A stretch of DNA of 52,522 nt from Polyangiaceae bacterium (GCA_025353725.1 JANXOF010000043.1:1-52522); one strand, 5' to 3'. Counted from the stretch's first letter, positions 33,921 to 43,267 are shown. Made by a program: numbers and translations. The notes: generated by a model from the letters alone, not told the origin.

Positions 33921-34871
33921 TCAAGAGTCCTGAAGGGCCTCTGCCACCAGGGCCTTCGTTTCCTCGAGCCGGCGGAGTTCCTCCGCTGAACGGAGCTTCG
34001 CTTGCCGTGGGACAGCCATAGCCGCGGACAGCTCGTCTTCGTTGCGCCTGCGGTCGTTTCGCGAAAAGAGGCGTGCAAACAGGCTCTTTTTTTCTTCGAG
34101 CGAGAAGATGCCGTCGGTGAGCGTCGCCGGATGACGCGTTAGGTTGCTTACGAGCGTGGGCTGCGCCGAGACCCAATCGAGCGCGCTATCGAACGCCTCT
34201 CGCTGCGTGACCTCGAGGTGGCGACGGACGGCGCTAGGCTTTCCGTCCGTGACTCGCACAAAAAGCGCGCACGCGAGAGCTAGCTCTGAAACGCCTAAAA
34301 ACGTGGCCTGCTGGCGTCGAACGCCCCCGCACCCCTTCTTGTAGAGGCAGGCGCCATTCAGGAGGAGGATGCCCAGTCCACAAGCCACCGCGGTCAGCTC
34401 GGAGAGCGCGCCCTCGACGCGCGGATCGATGGGTTCGCCGGCCTCAAAAAGAACGAGGCGTCCGATCGACCGGGCGAGCGCTGCGGCAAGCAGCTTTGGT
34501 TCACCAACATCGGACGAGGCGAGGATCACCGCGTAGCCGCTCTCCGTTTCGACGACGCCTCCAAGGACGACAGGCTTCGTCGCCTTGTCCGCGGGGGAAC
34601 ACGCCCCCGAGCCGCATCCTCCACCTCCGGCGCCCTCATCGTCCGGAGAGGCAAACGCCAGCGCGACGTCGAGTTCCGCGCGGAGCGGCGCGTAGGTCAT
34701 CATCCGACGCATCAGGCGTTCGACGGCTGCAGGCTCCAGTTTGAACTCGTCAGGAAAGTAGTCGCCGTTCGGCTCGACAAGGTCTGCTCCCTCGAGGACG
34801 GCGCCGTACTCGGCTCGGATGTGCGCGAGGTGGGCCACGATAGATCGAAGGGCGTCGTCACTCAGCTCCAT
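33921..34871 (-). CDS. Uncharacterised protein with Cys-rich segments
   Basis: 316 residues from ATG 34871. The start is helical, followed by GADLVEPNGDYFPDEFKLEP, a glycine/cysteine insert GGGGCGSGAC (about 90-100), a central hydrophobic block VGEPKLLAAALARSIGRLVL and ELTAVACGLGILLLNGACLY, KKGCGGVRRQ, and a region with SELALACALFVRVTDGKPSA. The general pattern (acidic FPD motif, central helix pair, SELALA..) recalls a set of peptidase-like predicted proteins, but the metal-binding HExxH expected in such a family is absent. The last 60 residues are basic and charged. It is divergent from the EEP gene with only 35 bases between start codons. Confidence 0.7.
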   Translation of the reverse strand: MELSDDALRSIVAHLAHIRAEYGAVLEGADLVEPNGDYFPDEFKLEPAAVERLMRRMMTYAPLRAELDVALAFASPDDEGAGGGGCGSGACSPADKATKPVVLGGVVETESGYAVILASSDVGEPKLLAAALARSIGRLVLFEAGEPIDPRVEGALSELTAVACGLGILLLNGACLYKKGCGGVRRQQATFLGVSELALACALFVRVTDGKPSAVRRHLEVTQREAFDSALDWVSAQPTLVSNLTRHPATLTDGIFSLEEKKSLFARLFSRNDRRRNEDELSAAMAVPRQAKLRSAEELRRLEETKALVAEALQDS

Positions 34872-34906
34872 AACCTTTTAGTGTAGCGCGCTGTAGACTG
34901 CCGCGC

Positions 34907-35827
34907 ATGTCCCTCCGCCTGGCGACGTTCAACCTCAAGGATTTTTTCCTTCCGCGAAGCGACGCGGAGCGCGGCGTAGCGGCCGCGAAGTTCGCGTCGA
35001 TAGCGTCGAACCTGCAACGAGCCAACGCCGACGTTGTGGCACTCCAGGAGGCCGGCGAAGAGGTACAAATCGAACGCCTCGTGCGCGCGGTTGAACCCTT
35101 GGGCTACGGCGCGCCGCTGTTCGGCACCGTTGATAAACGTGGTATTCGGTGCGTCGTTCTCTCCCGACTCCCCGTCGTGTGGTCGCAAGTCCACACGCGA
35201 TCGTCGCTTCCGTTTCCGCACTTCATCGAGGGCGATGGCGAGCCGTTCGTCGATCGCATTCCGCTACGCCGAGGCATCGTTCACGTGCGTGTCGAATCCC
35301 CTGAGTTTGGTGAAGTCGACGTGATGACCGCGCACTTCAAGTCAAACTTGCCTGTAAGAAAGCGCACAGTCGATGGCCGCGAGCTCCCCGACACCACGGC
35401 GCACGCCCGAGCCGAGTCCGCGCTACGAAGTGTGATTCAACGTGCCGCTGAGGCGGTCTTCGTGCGAGGACTTGTCGACGACGTTCTTCGCGTGTCAAAA
35501 GATCATGCCATTTGCGTGCTCGGCGACCTCAACGATCACGCGGAATCACTCGCCGTGCGCATCGTTCGTGGGGTGGGCGAACCGGAAAGCGATACGCTTC
35601 GATCGTGCGCCGAGCTCCTCGCCGCCGAGCGCCGCTACTCATGTTTTCATGGGAACGAAAAAACGCTCATCGACCATATTCTCGTTTCTGAGCGTCTTTT
35701 CGGCCGCGCGAAGACATTTGAGATTTACAACGAGACACTCCGTTATCACGGGTCTCACGGTCAGCCGACGGCACCTACCGCAGACAGCGACCACGCGCTG
35801 TGCGTCGCTGAGTTTTCGACCGCTTAG
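34907..35827 (+). CDS. Endonuclease/exonuclease/phosphatase-family protein
   Basis: 306 residues with all the motifs of the EEP metal-dependent phosphoesterase fold in order: ATFNLKDFF (metal/phosphate), VALQEAGEE (catalytic Glu), VMTAHFKSNL, VLGDLNDHAE (Asp and Asn), IDHILVS, and the closing DSDHALCVAEF. The family cleaves phosphodiesters in DNA, lipids or nucleotides; without a signal peptide this one is likely cytoplasmic, and the substrate is unknown. It faces the uncharacterised minus-strand gene at 34871 across a 35-base gap. Confidence 0.92.
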   Translation: MSLRLATFNLKDFFLPRSDAERGVAAAKFASIASNLQRANADVVALQEAGEEVQIERLVRAVEPLGYGAPLFGTVDKRGIRCVVLSRLPVVWSQVHTRSSLPFPHFIEGDGEPFVDRIPLRRGIVHVRVESPEFGEVDVMTAHFKSNLPVRKRTVDGRELPDTTAHARAESALRSVIQRAAEAVFVRGLVDDVLRVSKDHAICVLGDLNDHAESLAVRIVRGVGEPESDTLRSCAELLAAERRYSCFHGNEKTLIDHILVSERLFGRAKTFEIYNETLRYHGSHGQPTAPTADSDHALCVAEFSTA

Positions 35828-35831
35828 CGTT

Positions 35832-36815
35832 TTAGGCGCTCAACTCGGTGGGTAGCGTCATGAGCTCGTGCAAAATGGAGTCGGCTTTCAGCCCGTCATC
35901 GAGCCCGTCCGCGAGTGCCCGAAAGATAGGGGCGCTCACGCCGTTTTGCGCAGCCCATTGCGCCACGCGCGGAATCAGCTCGAGCGCCTCGACCCGTAGT
36001 GGCGCGGCTTTCAAAGCGTCTTCACGGGCCTTGCCGAGCCCGAGCGCCGTTCCAACCAGGACCTCTGGGCGGTCGGATTGCGTGATTGACGCGAGGAGAT
36101 CGCCGTAGCCTGCAAGGCCCAGCAACGTACTCTCTTCACCGCCCGCGGCGGCTGCGATCCGCGACGCCTCGTCAATCGATCGTGAAATGAGAGCGGCGAT
36201 GAGGCCAGGGCTCATTTGCACGGCCTGGGCGTACCCAACGGCTATCGTCAGGCAGCCGACGAGGGCGCTGGCCCACTCGAGCCCACGAAGGTCGCGGGTC
36301 GGATAGATTCGAAGCACGGGAGAGCCGAACGTCGCGGTTACGCACTCCGAAACTTCGGGGTAGCGCGTACCAACCACGAGCACGGACGGCCGACCTGCCT
36401 CGAGATCCTGCGCGAGTGCAGGACCCCCGAGCGCCCCGGTGCGACGCGCAGGAGTCTCTCCCCGGATGACGTCAGCCACGGTCTGCAAGTCGTCGCCCTC
36501 GAGGCCGCGAACTCCGTGAACCACGTAGTGGCTACCGTCGATATGGTGGCCGAGGTCGCGCGCGACGACGCGGCAAGCGCCGGACGGGACGGCGAGGACG
36601 ATGAGGCGCGCGTGGTTCGCTGACTCTCGCGGATCGCGTACGGCGCGCACACCTTTCGGAAGCGAATCGCCCAGATTTCTACGGGTTTGAAGCACGACAT
36701 CGGAGCCTGCACGAGCCGCCGCCGTCGCCAGCGCCACGCCCCACGCTCCGCCACCGATGACCGCAACTCTGGGGGACGAAGTCGAGGCGGGTCGCAGCGT
36801 CATGGCCACATTCAT
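35832..36815 (-). CDS. GpsA-like NAD(P)-dependent glycerol-3-phosphate dehydrogenase homologue with altered catalytic residues
   Basis: 327 residues. The N-terminal Rossmann fold is clear (VAVIGGGAWGVALATAAARA), as are VLAVPSGACRVVAR, ALGGPALAQDL and the C-terminal LLGLAGYGDLLASIT of the GpsA family. In authentic GpsA the lysine of the KGLE loop and the lysine of the following ALKN/AVKN stretch are catalytic. Here they are Arg103 (HGVRGLEGD) and Val186, with Gly187 in place of Asn (SALVGCLTIAVG), and the SRN after GDL is SDR. The fold is probably kept but glycerol-3-phosphate dehydrogenation may be lost or changed. A separate canonical gpsA elsewhere in the genome would be expected. Convergent with the EEP gene, five bases apart; divergent from the YgiQ gene. 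Confidence 0.88.
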   Translation of the reverse strand: MNVAMTLRPASTSSPRVAVIGGGAWGVALATAAARAGSDVVLQTRRNLGDSLPKGVRAVRDPRESANHARLIVLAVPSGACRVVARDLGHHIDGSHYVVHGVRGLEGDDLQTVADVIRGETPARRTGALGGPALAQDLEAGRPSVLVVGTRYPEVSECVTATFGSPVLRIYPTRDLRGLEWASALVGCLTIAVGYAQAVQMSPGLIAALISRSIDEASRIAAAAGGEESTLLGLAGYGDLLASITQSDRPEVLVGTALGLGKAREDALKAAPLRVEALELIPRVAQWAAQNGVSAPIFRALADGLDDGLKADSILHELMTLPTELSA

Positions 36816-36981
36816 ACTACGACAAAGCGCGGCCTGTCAGTGCGCGCAGCTTCCTGGCTCGAGGGGTGAGCGCCCTCGAAAACGCGAACGCGGGGCGTGC
36901 GCCGAGCGCTCCCACGGAATGCGCGAACAAGGCATCGTTGGACTGGCCCGGGTGCGGGTTTTGCGCCAAGGTCCCACTCCC

Positions 36982-39015
36982 GTGAACCAGTCTTTTGTCC
37001 AGCTCGGTCGCCCGTCCTCCCGCTCTAGCTCAAGCAAGGAGCCGAGCGGTCGCGCGTCGTCCGATCCCCGCGCGCGGTTTCTGCCGACCACGCGCGAGGA
37101 GATGGCGCTGCGCGGGTGGGACGAGCTCGACATTCTCATCGTGAGCGGCGACGCCTATGTCGACCACCCCGCGTTCGGCCCGATTCTTATCGCGCGGTTT
37201 CTCGAGGGGCGTGGGTTCAAGGTGGGCGTCATCGCGCAGCCGACGTGGGAGTCCCCGGCGGACATCGCGCGCATGGGCCGACCGCGACTCTTCGTCGGCG
37301 TTTCTGCCGGCAACCTTGACTCGATGCTGAATAAGCTGACGGCTCAAAAGAAGACGCGTTCGGAGGACCAATACTCGCCTGGTGGTCACCCGAACATGCG
37401 CCCGAACCGTGCCACGCTCGTCTACTCGAATCTTTGCCGCCAGGCGTTTCCAGGCCTTCCCGTCGTGCTCGGTGGCATCGAGTCTTCGCTCCGGCGCATT
37501 GCGCACTACGATTACTGGTCAGATTCGGTGCGTCGCTCGATGCTTCTGGACGCAAAAGCCGATTTGCTCGTGTTCGGCATGGGGGAGCGCCCTGCATGGG
37601 AGATCGCGCGTCGACTCGACGCCGGCGAGACTGTGGACCAGCTGACCGACATTCGCGGCACGGCGCACGTGAAGAAAAACCGCCGTGCGTGGGAGCCGTT
37701 GCTCAACGATCAGAGTAAGTACGTTACCGATCGTAAGCTCGTTGTGTTGCCTTCTTACGAGGAAGTTTGCAAAGACAAGTCGGCCTTTGCGCGCATGTCG
37801 AAGGCCTTTCAATACGAAACGAATCCGCACAACGGTCGCCCGATTCTTCAGCCCCATGGCGAAGAGGCTGTTTACTTCAATCCGCCTGCCGAGCCGCTCT
37901 CTGAGAGCGATATGGACGGTTTGTACGACCTTCCGTTCGTTCGTGCGCCGCATCCGAGTTACCGGGAGCCGATTCCCGCGTTCAATACCGTCAAAGACTC
38001 GATCGTGACGATGCGCGGCTGTTTCGGAGGCTGTACGTTTTGCAGCATTACCGAGCATGAGGGGCGCATCATTCAGAGTCGAAGTGAAGAGAGCGTTCTT
38101 CGCGAAGTTCGCCAGCTGTCGCGCATGGAGGGCTTTTCGGGTGTCCTGACTGACCTCGGCGGGCCGACCGCGAACATGTACAAGATGACCTGCAAGGACG
38201 AGAAAATCGAATCTTCGTGTCGTCGTCTCTCGTGCGTTCATCCGAGTATTTGCGAAAACCTCGTGACCGATCACGCGCCGCTGATCCAGCTGATGAAGAA
38301 GGTTCGAACGGAGAAGGGAATCAAACGTGTTTTTATCGCGTCCGGCGTTCGCTACGACCTCGCCGAACGCAGCCCTGAATTCATCGAAGAGCTCGCCCGG
38401 CACCACACCGGCGGCCAGCTCTCGGTAGCGCCGGAGCACAACGAAGCCGGCGTGCTCGACAAGATGAAGAAGCCTGGCATTCAAAGCTACGAGCGGTTCG
38501 CGCAGGCGTTCTGCCAGGCGAGCGAAAAGGCGGGCAAAGAACAGTACTTGGTGCCCTACTTTATTTCGGGGCATCCGGGCTCGACCCTGAAGGACGCCGT
38601 GAGCCTCGCGCTTTATCTAAAGGAAAACAAGATGCGCCCGCGTCAGGTGCAAGATTTTATTCCGACTCCGATGGCCGTGGCGACCACGATGTTTTACACG
38701 GGCATCGACCCTCTGACCGGGGAATATGTGTATACCGCACGTGATATGCGCGAAAAGCGGATGATGAAAGCCCTCATTTTCTACTGGGACCCTCCGCACT
38801 GGCCGCTCGCTCGCGAAGCGTTGAAGAAGTGTGGGCGTCCGGATCTCATCGGGCGCGGGCCGCAAGCGCTTGTGCCTCCGGAGGGAGCCGCCGATCGCGT
38901 CGCCGCGGAGGCCGCTGGAGGTCGGCCTAACGCTTGTCGTCCTCTAGACCAGCCTGCGGCGGCAAGCGGCGCGGCCAGCACGTATGGTCGGGCGCCACGA
39001 GGCCGTCGCCGCTAA
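36982..39015 (+). CDS. YgiQ-family radical SAM protein
   Basis: 677 residues from a GTG at 36982; the frame is open further upstream, but the family's start (FLPTTREEMALRGWDELDIL, IVSGDAYVDHPAFGPILIAR) is 32 residues after this GTG, as expected. It has an N-terminal cobalamin-binding-like domain, then the radical SAM core with the cluster motif CFGGCTFCSITEHEGRIIQS: Cys347, Cys351 and Cys354 bind the [4Fe-4S] cluster. ANMYKMTC and SGHPGSTLKDAVSLALYLKE are typical downstream family blocks. Members are present in many bacteria, but the reaction is not established. A hydrophilic Ala/Gly/Arg-rich tail ends the protein. Confidence 0.93.
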   Translation: MNQSFVQLGRPSSRSSSSKEPSGRASSDPRARFLPTTREEMALRGWDELDILIVSGDAYVDHPAFGPILIARFLEGRGFKVGVIAQPTWESPADIARMGRPRLFVGVSAGNLDSMLNKLTAQKKTRSEDQYSPGGHPNMRPNRATLVYSNLCRQAFPGLPVVLGGIESSLRRIAHYDYWSDSVRRSMLLDAKADLLVFGMGERPAWEIARRLDAGETVDQLTDIRGTAHVKKNRRAWEPLLNDQSKYVTDRKLVVLPSYEEVCKDKSAFARMSKAFQYETNPHNGRPILQPHGEEAVYFNPPAEPLSESDMDGLYDLPFVRAPHPSYREPIPAFNTVKDSIVTMRGCFGGCTFCSITEHEGRIIQSRSEESVLREVRQLSRMEGFSGVLTDLGGPTANMYKMTCKDEKIESSCRRLSCVHPSICENLVTDHAPLIQLMKKVRTEKGIKRVFIASGVRYDLAERSPEFIEELARHHTGGQLSVAPEHNEAGVLDKMKKPGIQSYERFAQAFCQASEKAGKEQYLVPYFISGHPGSTLKDAVSLALYLKENKMRPRQVQDFIPTPMAVATTMFYTGIDPLTGEYVYTARDMREKRMMKALIFYWDPPHWPLAREALKKCGRPDLIGRGPQALVPPEGAADRVAAEAAGGRPNACRPLDQPAAASGAASTYGRAPRGRRR

Positions 39016-39143
39016 TCGGCTGCGTTCGCCGCCCCTGCGACGTCGCCTGCGATGTGCGACGTCGCGGACATCGACCATGCGATCGGCGCGACTCGGCGCG
39101 GCGCGACTCGACTTCATCGCCAACACCTTTAGGATGTCGCACG

Positions 39144-39869
39144 ATGGCGTGTTTACGGTGGGCGTCAGTTTTCGTGCGCGTGGTCGCCGCACTTGGCACG
39201 GCGTCGGCGTGCAATGTGCTGAGCGGCGCCTCGTCACTCGAGCTTGCTGAGCCGGGCGGCATTCCTGACGATGGCCTACGCCCGGCCGCGGGCGTCGCTC
39301 GCGACGCGGGCTCTTCAACGGGCACGCGCGAGTCAGACAGCGGCGTGTTCAATCCTCCTGCCGAATCCCAAGGTGACGACAGTGGAACGGTCTCGCACGG
39401 GGCCGGCGCGGTCGACGGGTCGAGCGGACCGACCTGCACGCCTCCTGAATGCGTGGTTATCGACTGCGAGGCGGAGTTCTGTCCGAGTCCCATTACGTGT
39501 CCCGCGAGTGCGAAGCGCTGCGAGGTCGTATGCAAAGACTGCGCGGGCGGCGTCGTCTGCGAATCGGAGGAGTGCGCTGTGTCCTGCCGCGGCACGGGAT
39601 CGTGCGCGAGTCCTTTGACCTGCACGGGGTCGAAATGTTCGGTCGCTTGTTCAGGAGTTCGGTCGTGTGCGGGTGGCGTCGCGTGTACCTCGTCTTCGTG
39701 CGCGCTGACGTGCAGCGGGGTCGCGTCCTGCGCGGCTCTCGTAACGTGTGAAAGCTCATCCTGCGTGGTCGACTGCCGAATTCCTGATGGGGGCAGCGCC
39801 TGCGGCGACGGCGCTTGCTGCAAAGCGACAAGCTGCAAAATGTACAATTCCGGTTTCTGTCCTCTTTAG
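39144..39869 (+). CDS. Cysteine-repeat lipoprotein
   Basis: 241 residues from ATG 39144 with AGGA nine bases upstream. The signal VFVRVVAALGTASAC ends with a lipobox (ASAC). After a Gly/Ser/Asp-rich linker (about 25-100), the mature part has about 28 cysteines in a recurring pattern of roughly 22 residues: CRGTGSCASPLTCTGSKC, CSGVRSCAGGVACTSSSC and CSGVASCAALVTCESSSC are clear successive copies. It is likely a disulfide-stabilised surface protein; function is unknown. The gene starts 129 bases after YgiQ on the same strand and converges with the minus-strand secreted-protein gene. Confidence 0.82.
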   Translation: MACLRWASVFVRVVAALGTASACNVLSGASSLELAEPGGIPDDGLRPAAGVARDAGSSTGTRESDSGVFNPPAESQGDDSGTVSHGAGAVDGSSGPTCTPPECVVIDCEAEFCPSPITCPASAKRCEVVCKDCAGGVVCESEECAVSCRGTGSCASPLTCTGSKCSVACSGVRSCAGGVACTSSSCALTCSGVASCAALVTCESSSCVVDCRIPDGGSACGDGACCKATSCKMYNSGFCPL

Positions 39870-39894
39870 TAGAAGACTCGCTCACGTTCCGCGC

Positions 39895-41088
39895 CTAATC
39901 CGTGTCCTCGCTCGTCGCGGTAGGCGGCGCTGATGGCTCGTCGAACACACGTTGAACCTTCTCCCGGCCCGACCAGCCGAAACTGACCGAGAGCTGAGGC
40001 TCCTGGTCCTGCGCGCTGCGACTTACACCGAGATGTATTTGCATCTCGCGCGAACGCACGTCGCGTTCAACCGGGGGAACAGGGCTTAGCGGTGAGAGCT
40101 GAGACGCGGGCCTTTTCGCAAGGCGTCGTTTGATCGATTTGGCGACCGAAGAGGCCATCGACGTGGCGTTCGCGGCATCTCCACGCTTTGCGTCGTGTGC
40201 GCTTTCGTCGGTGGTGGGCGCTTCATTGCTAGGGATTCGACGACTCGGAAGTTCGACGGGCGCGACGATGACTGCCGTGTCGCCATCGTTCGACGAAACG
40301 GCCAGCGGCATGCGGACGTAGGCGCACCCGCCATCGTGCGCGCTGATGCCGTCTTGCCGCATAGCTTGCATAGGACCCAAACGCGCGGTCGCCTGCGTTG
40401 CGGGGCGAACGACGACGAATTGCACGTAGCGAGTGACTTCCGCACGCTCATCGCGACCTGCGTAGACCACAACGCCGCCGATCGCGCTTGCGACCTTTAC
40501 GAGCGAAAGAGTCGCGCGCCCGATCAGTCGCACGCCGTGCGTAGAAGGATCTATCCAAGCGTCAATGGACTCGAGCTTCACGTGACCGTTCGCGCGCACC
40601 AATTTCTCACTATGAACGGCGCCGACGCCCGCGGACTCGTTGCTTTTCGACGCTGGCCAGAGGTTTACCTGTTCCGCTAGGGCTGGGGTCCACTCGTGCG
40701 CTTCAGCGTCGCCGTCATCCCCTTGTCCCATCAACGCAGAATCCGATAAGCACGCGGATGCTTCGTCTTCTTTCGCGTTGAATCCGTCGTTGTCGCGTAT
40801 CTGAGCCGCACGCGTCTCGCTCGTGACAACGCTGACGTGGCGCTGCGCCCATGGCGTTTCCGGCGGAAACTTAGGCGCGGCTACAAATAACCCTGGCACT
40901 TTTTCGTGACCGCCGACGAAAGAGGGTTTTTTCGATGTTGGCATTGTTCCGATTCGGCCGCCAGGCAAGTCGCTGTAGGCGAGGGCGTCGCCGGCTCGTG
41001 CCGAATGCGAGAATGCACAAAGTGCGGAGAGCGCGCAGAAGGTCGTCGCAACTACCCGCGTGCGCCGGAGAGACGCGAGCGGTCTCAA
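39895..41088 (-). CDS. Secreted hypothetical protein, coupled to the cytochrome gene
   Basis: 397 residues from a TTG at 41088 whose first bases overlap the TGA of the preceding gene (TTGA), a classic translational-coupling arrangement. The N-terminus is a signal peptide (RVVATTFCALSALCAFSHSA, cleavage near SARA-GD). The mature protein has a C-terminal beta-rich domain (about 150-260: GVRLIGRATLSLVKVASAIG, VTRYVQFVVVRPATQA) and a Ser/Pro-rich, charged C-terminal part ending VSFGWSGREKVQRVFDEPSA. No family is recognised. Coupling indicates a job with the propeller cytochrome upstream, perhaps as a periplasmic partner. Confidence 0.8.
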   Translation of the reverse strand: MRPLASLRRTRVVATTFCALSALCAFSHSARAGDALAYSDLPGGRIGTMPTSKKPSFVGGHEKVPGLFVAAPKFPPETPWAQRHVSVVTSETRAAQIRDNDGFNAKEDEASACLSDSALMGQGDDGDAEAHEWTPALAEQVNLWPASKSNESAGVGAVHSEKLVRANGHVKLESIDAWIDPSTHGVRLIGRATLSLVKVASAIGGVVVYAGRDERAEVTRYVQFVVVRPATQATARLGPMQAMRQDGISAHDGGCAYVRMPLAVSSNDGDTAVIVAPVELPSRRIPSNEAPTTDESAHDAKRGDAANATSMASSVAKSIKRRLAKRPASQLSPLSPVPPVERDVRSREMQIHLGVSRSAQDQEPQLSVSFGWSGREKVQRVFDEPSAPPTATSEDTD

Positions 41089-43115
41089 AGCGTCCTCAGA
41101 AAGGCTTCAAGGGCGTTGATGTCGCCCGCGTCAAGGTGGGCGGTCTTGCCCATTTTACCGTCGCTCTTTCTTAGGAGTTCACCGAGCGTGGAATAGCGTC
41201 CGTCGTGAAACCAAGGGCCCGTGCCACCGACGAGGTGGAGCGTTGGCGTATTGAACTGCCCGTCGCGGTCGGAGGAGTGTTTGCTTCCGACGTCGTGATT
41301 TTTCCCGTCTGTATAGGATTCACCGCTGTGACAACCCGAGCAGCCAGCCTCGTTCGAGGTAAAGATTTGCTTCCCGCGATCGACCGACGGTTGATCCCTC
41401 GAAAGGACGGCGGGAGTTGGCATTTGCGAGATGTAGGTGACGAGAGAGTCGAGCTCGATGCTACGGAGGCCGCGTCCACTGAGGCGGTCAAACGTGTTGC
41501 CGAGGTGGCTGTGGAGCGTCGACTCATTGCCATTCCATGAATACGGAGCGGAGCGCGTGACGCGCCCGGCAAGCATCATGGACCGACGCGGCCCTTCGGG
41601 GGTCGCCCATGTGATCGCGTCGTCTCGGCCGTCGGGGTGACAGCTTGCACACGCGCGCCCATCGGAGGCTATGCGCGCGTCACCTGCCGCGTGAAAAAGA
41701 ATGCGCCCGAGCGCGTACTCCGCCGCGAGCTTTTCGCGCAGGGGAGGCATCACCGTCTTTTGAACGAGCGAAGGTGACACTTTGTCGTCGACGAGCTCTG
41801 TGCCGCCCAGCGGAAAGGTCGAAAGCGTGCGATCGAACTGAGACCACACCACGCCGCGATGTTTCTCCGAGTCCACCGCAATGCCGCTTGGGCCCGCGCC
41901 TACCGTCCACCGACGGCGTTCGGACGTAAGCGGATTCGCCGACGTCGCGTCGTAGGCAACAACGGCGTCGAACCCGTAACACGTCACGAGTAGCGACTTC
42001 GTTTTCGCGTCGATGGTTGCCGCGCGGGGCAAGAGACACTCGGGTCGCGGGTCGCGCGCGTCGTTCCCACGTCGCCCCGTGAGGTTTAGGCGAGAGACGC
42101 TGAGACTCGCGGTCATGGCCGCCTTCGCCCCCTCGTCGATGACCGCGACCGCAGCCGATTCGGTGGGTTCGTTTTCGTCACCGTAACCGTCGGGTCGACC
42201 TTCGAGGTCACCGGGGTCGACGAGTACCTGCGGCGCGAAAATGCGTCCGCTTACCGAGGATGACTTCGCGAGTGCAAAGCCCTGACAGCTCGGGTGTCGC
42301 TCACCAGCTTTTCGTTGTTCCGCGTCGAGATCGTCGAGCCGTGTCGTGTCGCCGGCGCTGTCCTTCGCGAGTTCGCGCCTGCGCGTCTCGAACATCTTCC
42401 GCTCGCGTGGATCTTGGCCACGGAGCGACACTTGCGATGCCTCGTGCTTCGCCCCGACGAGGTCGACCACGCTTAGCACTGACCCGACGGCGTGCGACAC
42501 GAAGGCTGTTTTTCCGTCCTCCGAGACCACGGCGGAACGTGGCTCGCGAGGAAGCCGAGTCTCGAAACGCACCAACAGCGAACGGCCGTCGTACTCCGTG
42601 AGTCGCTGACCCCATCCGGAGGTCACGACAAAAGACGCGTCCTTAGGGCTCGCGGCGATAGCGATGGGCTCTGCAGGTGTGGGCACGCTGCATCGTTTCG
42701 TGAGCGGTGCGTTCGCGTCCGTCGCGCGGAGGACGAGGAGCTCATTTTTATCTCGGAGTGTGACGAGTACGCGGCCGTCGAGCGCGACGTAAACCTGGCT
42801 TGGGGTTGCCGCGAGGGGAGTTTCGGCGAGTTGCGCTCTCGAGTCGAGATCGACTGTGAGCAGCGTTTTGCCGTCCTCGTCGGCGACGTACGCGACGCGC
42901 CGACCCCCGACACGTGCGAGAGCTAGCGTGGCGCCGGCGCCGGTGTGTCCCAACGGTTCCGCGTTCGATGCTCCTTCGCATGAGAGGTCGGACGCCGCGT
43001 GGATAGCTGCGGTCTCCGCGCGGGGTCGGGGGAACGCGCCTGGGCCATGGGCGCAGGCACCTGCGGCTGCCCCCGCGATGATCATCGAAATACCGCAAAT
43101 TCGCGATCGAATCAT
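41085..43115 (-). CDS. Beta-propeller lipoprotein with di-heme cytochrome c domain
   Basis: 676 residues from ATG 43115 with GGAG eight bases upstream. The lipoprotein signal is GISMIIAGAAAGAC. Residues about 60-430 look like a beta-propeller, with repeated strands of the YVADEDGKTLLTVDLDSRA type and SEDGKTAFVSHAVGSVLSVV. The C-terminal third has two heme c CxxCH motifs, CASCH and CSGCH, and the ending LVGGTGPWFHDGRYSTLGEL typical of MauG/cytochrome c peroxidase-like proteins. A role in periplasmic electron transfer or oxidation is likely; the substrate is unknown. The frame continues upstream to 43211, but the lipoprotein start is preferred. It is translationally coupled to the downstream secreted-protein gene. 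Confidence 0.9.
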   Translation of the reverse strand: MIRSRICGISMIIAGAAAGACAHGPGAFPRPRAETAAIHAASDLSCEGASNAEPLGHTGAGATLALARVGGRRVAYVADEDGKTLLTVDLDSRAQLAETPLAATPSQVYVALDGRVLVTLRDKNELLVLRATDANAPLTKRCSVPTPAEPIAIAASPKDASFVVTSGWGQRLTEYDGRSLLVRFETRLPREPRSAVVSEDGKTAFVSHAVGSVLSVVDLVGAKHEASQVSLRGQDPRERKMFETRRRELAKDSAGDTTRLDDLDAEQRKAGERHPSCQGFALAKSSSVSGRIFAPQVLVDPGDLEGRPDGYGDENEPTESAAVAVIDEGAKAAMTASLSVSRLNLTGRRGNDARDPRPECLLPRAATIDAKTKSLLVTCYGFDAVVAYDATSANPLTSERRRWTVGAGPSGIAVDSEKHRGVVWSQFDRTLSTFPLGGTELVDDKVSPSLVQKTVMPPLREKLAAEYALGRILFHAAGDARIASDGRACASCHPDGRDDAITWATPEGPRRSMMLAGRVTRSAPYSWNGNESTLHSHLGNTFDRLSGRGLRSIELDSLVTYISQMPTPAVLSRDQPSVDRGKQIFTSNEAGCSGCHSGESYTDGKNHDVGSKHSSDRDGQFNTPTLHLVGGTGPWFHDGRYSTLGELLRKSDGKMGKTAHLDAGDINALEAFLRTL

Positions 43116-43267
43116 GTCGAAGTCTCCGGGGTACTGCGCTCGCGCAGGCGCACCAGCGTCGCCGTTTAAGGATACGCGTGGGGCTGCGGCGCGCTTCCGT
43201 AGAGCGCACAAATCGTAGAAAGTTCCTGGTTGCTTTTGCCTACACCAAGTCCGTGTAAGATACCGAC

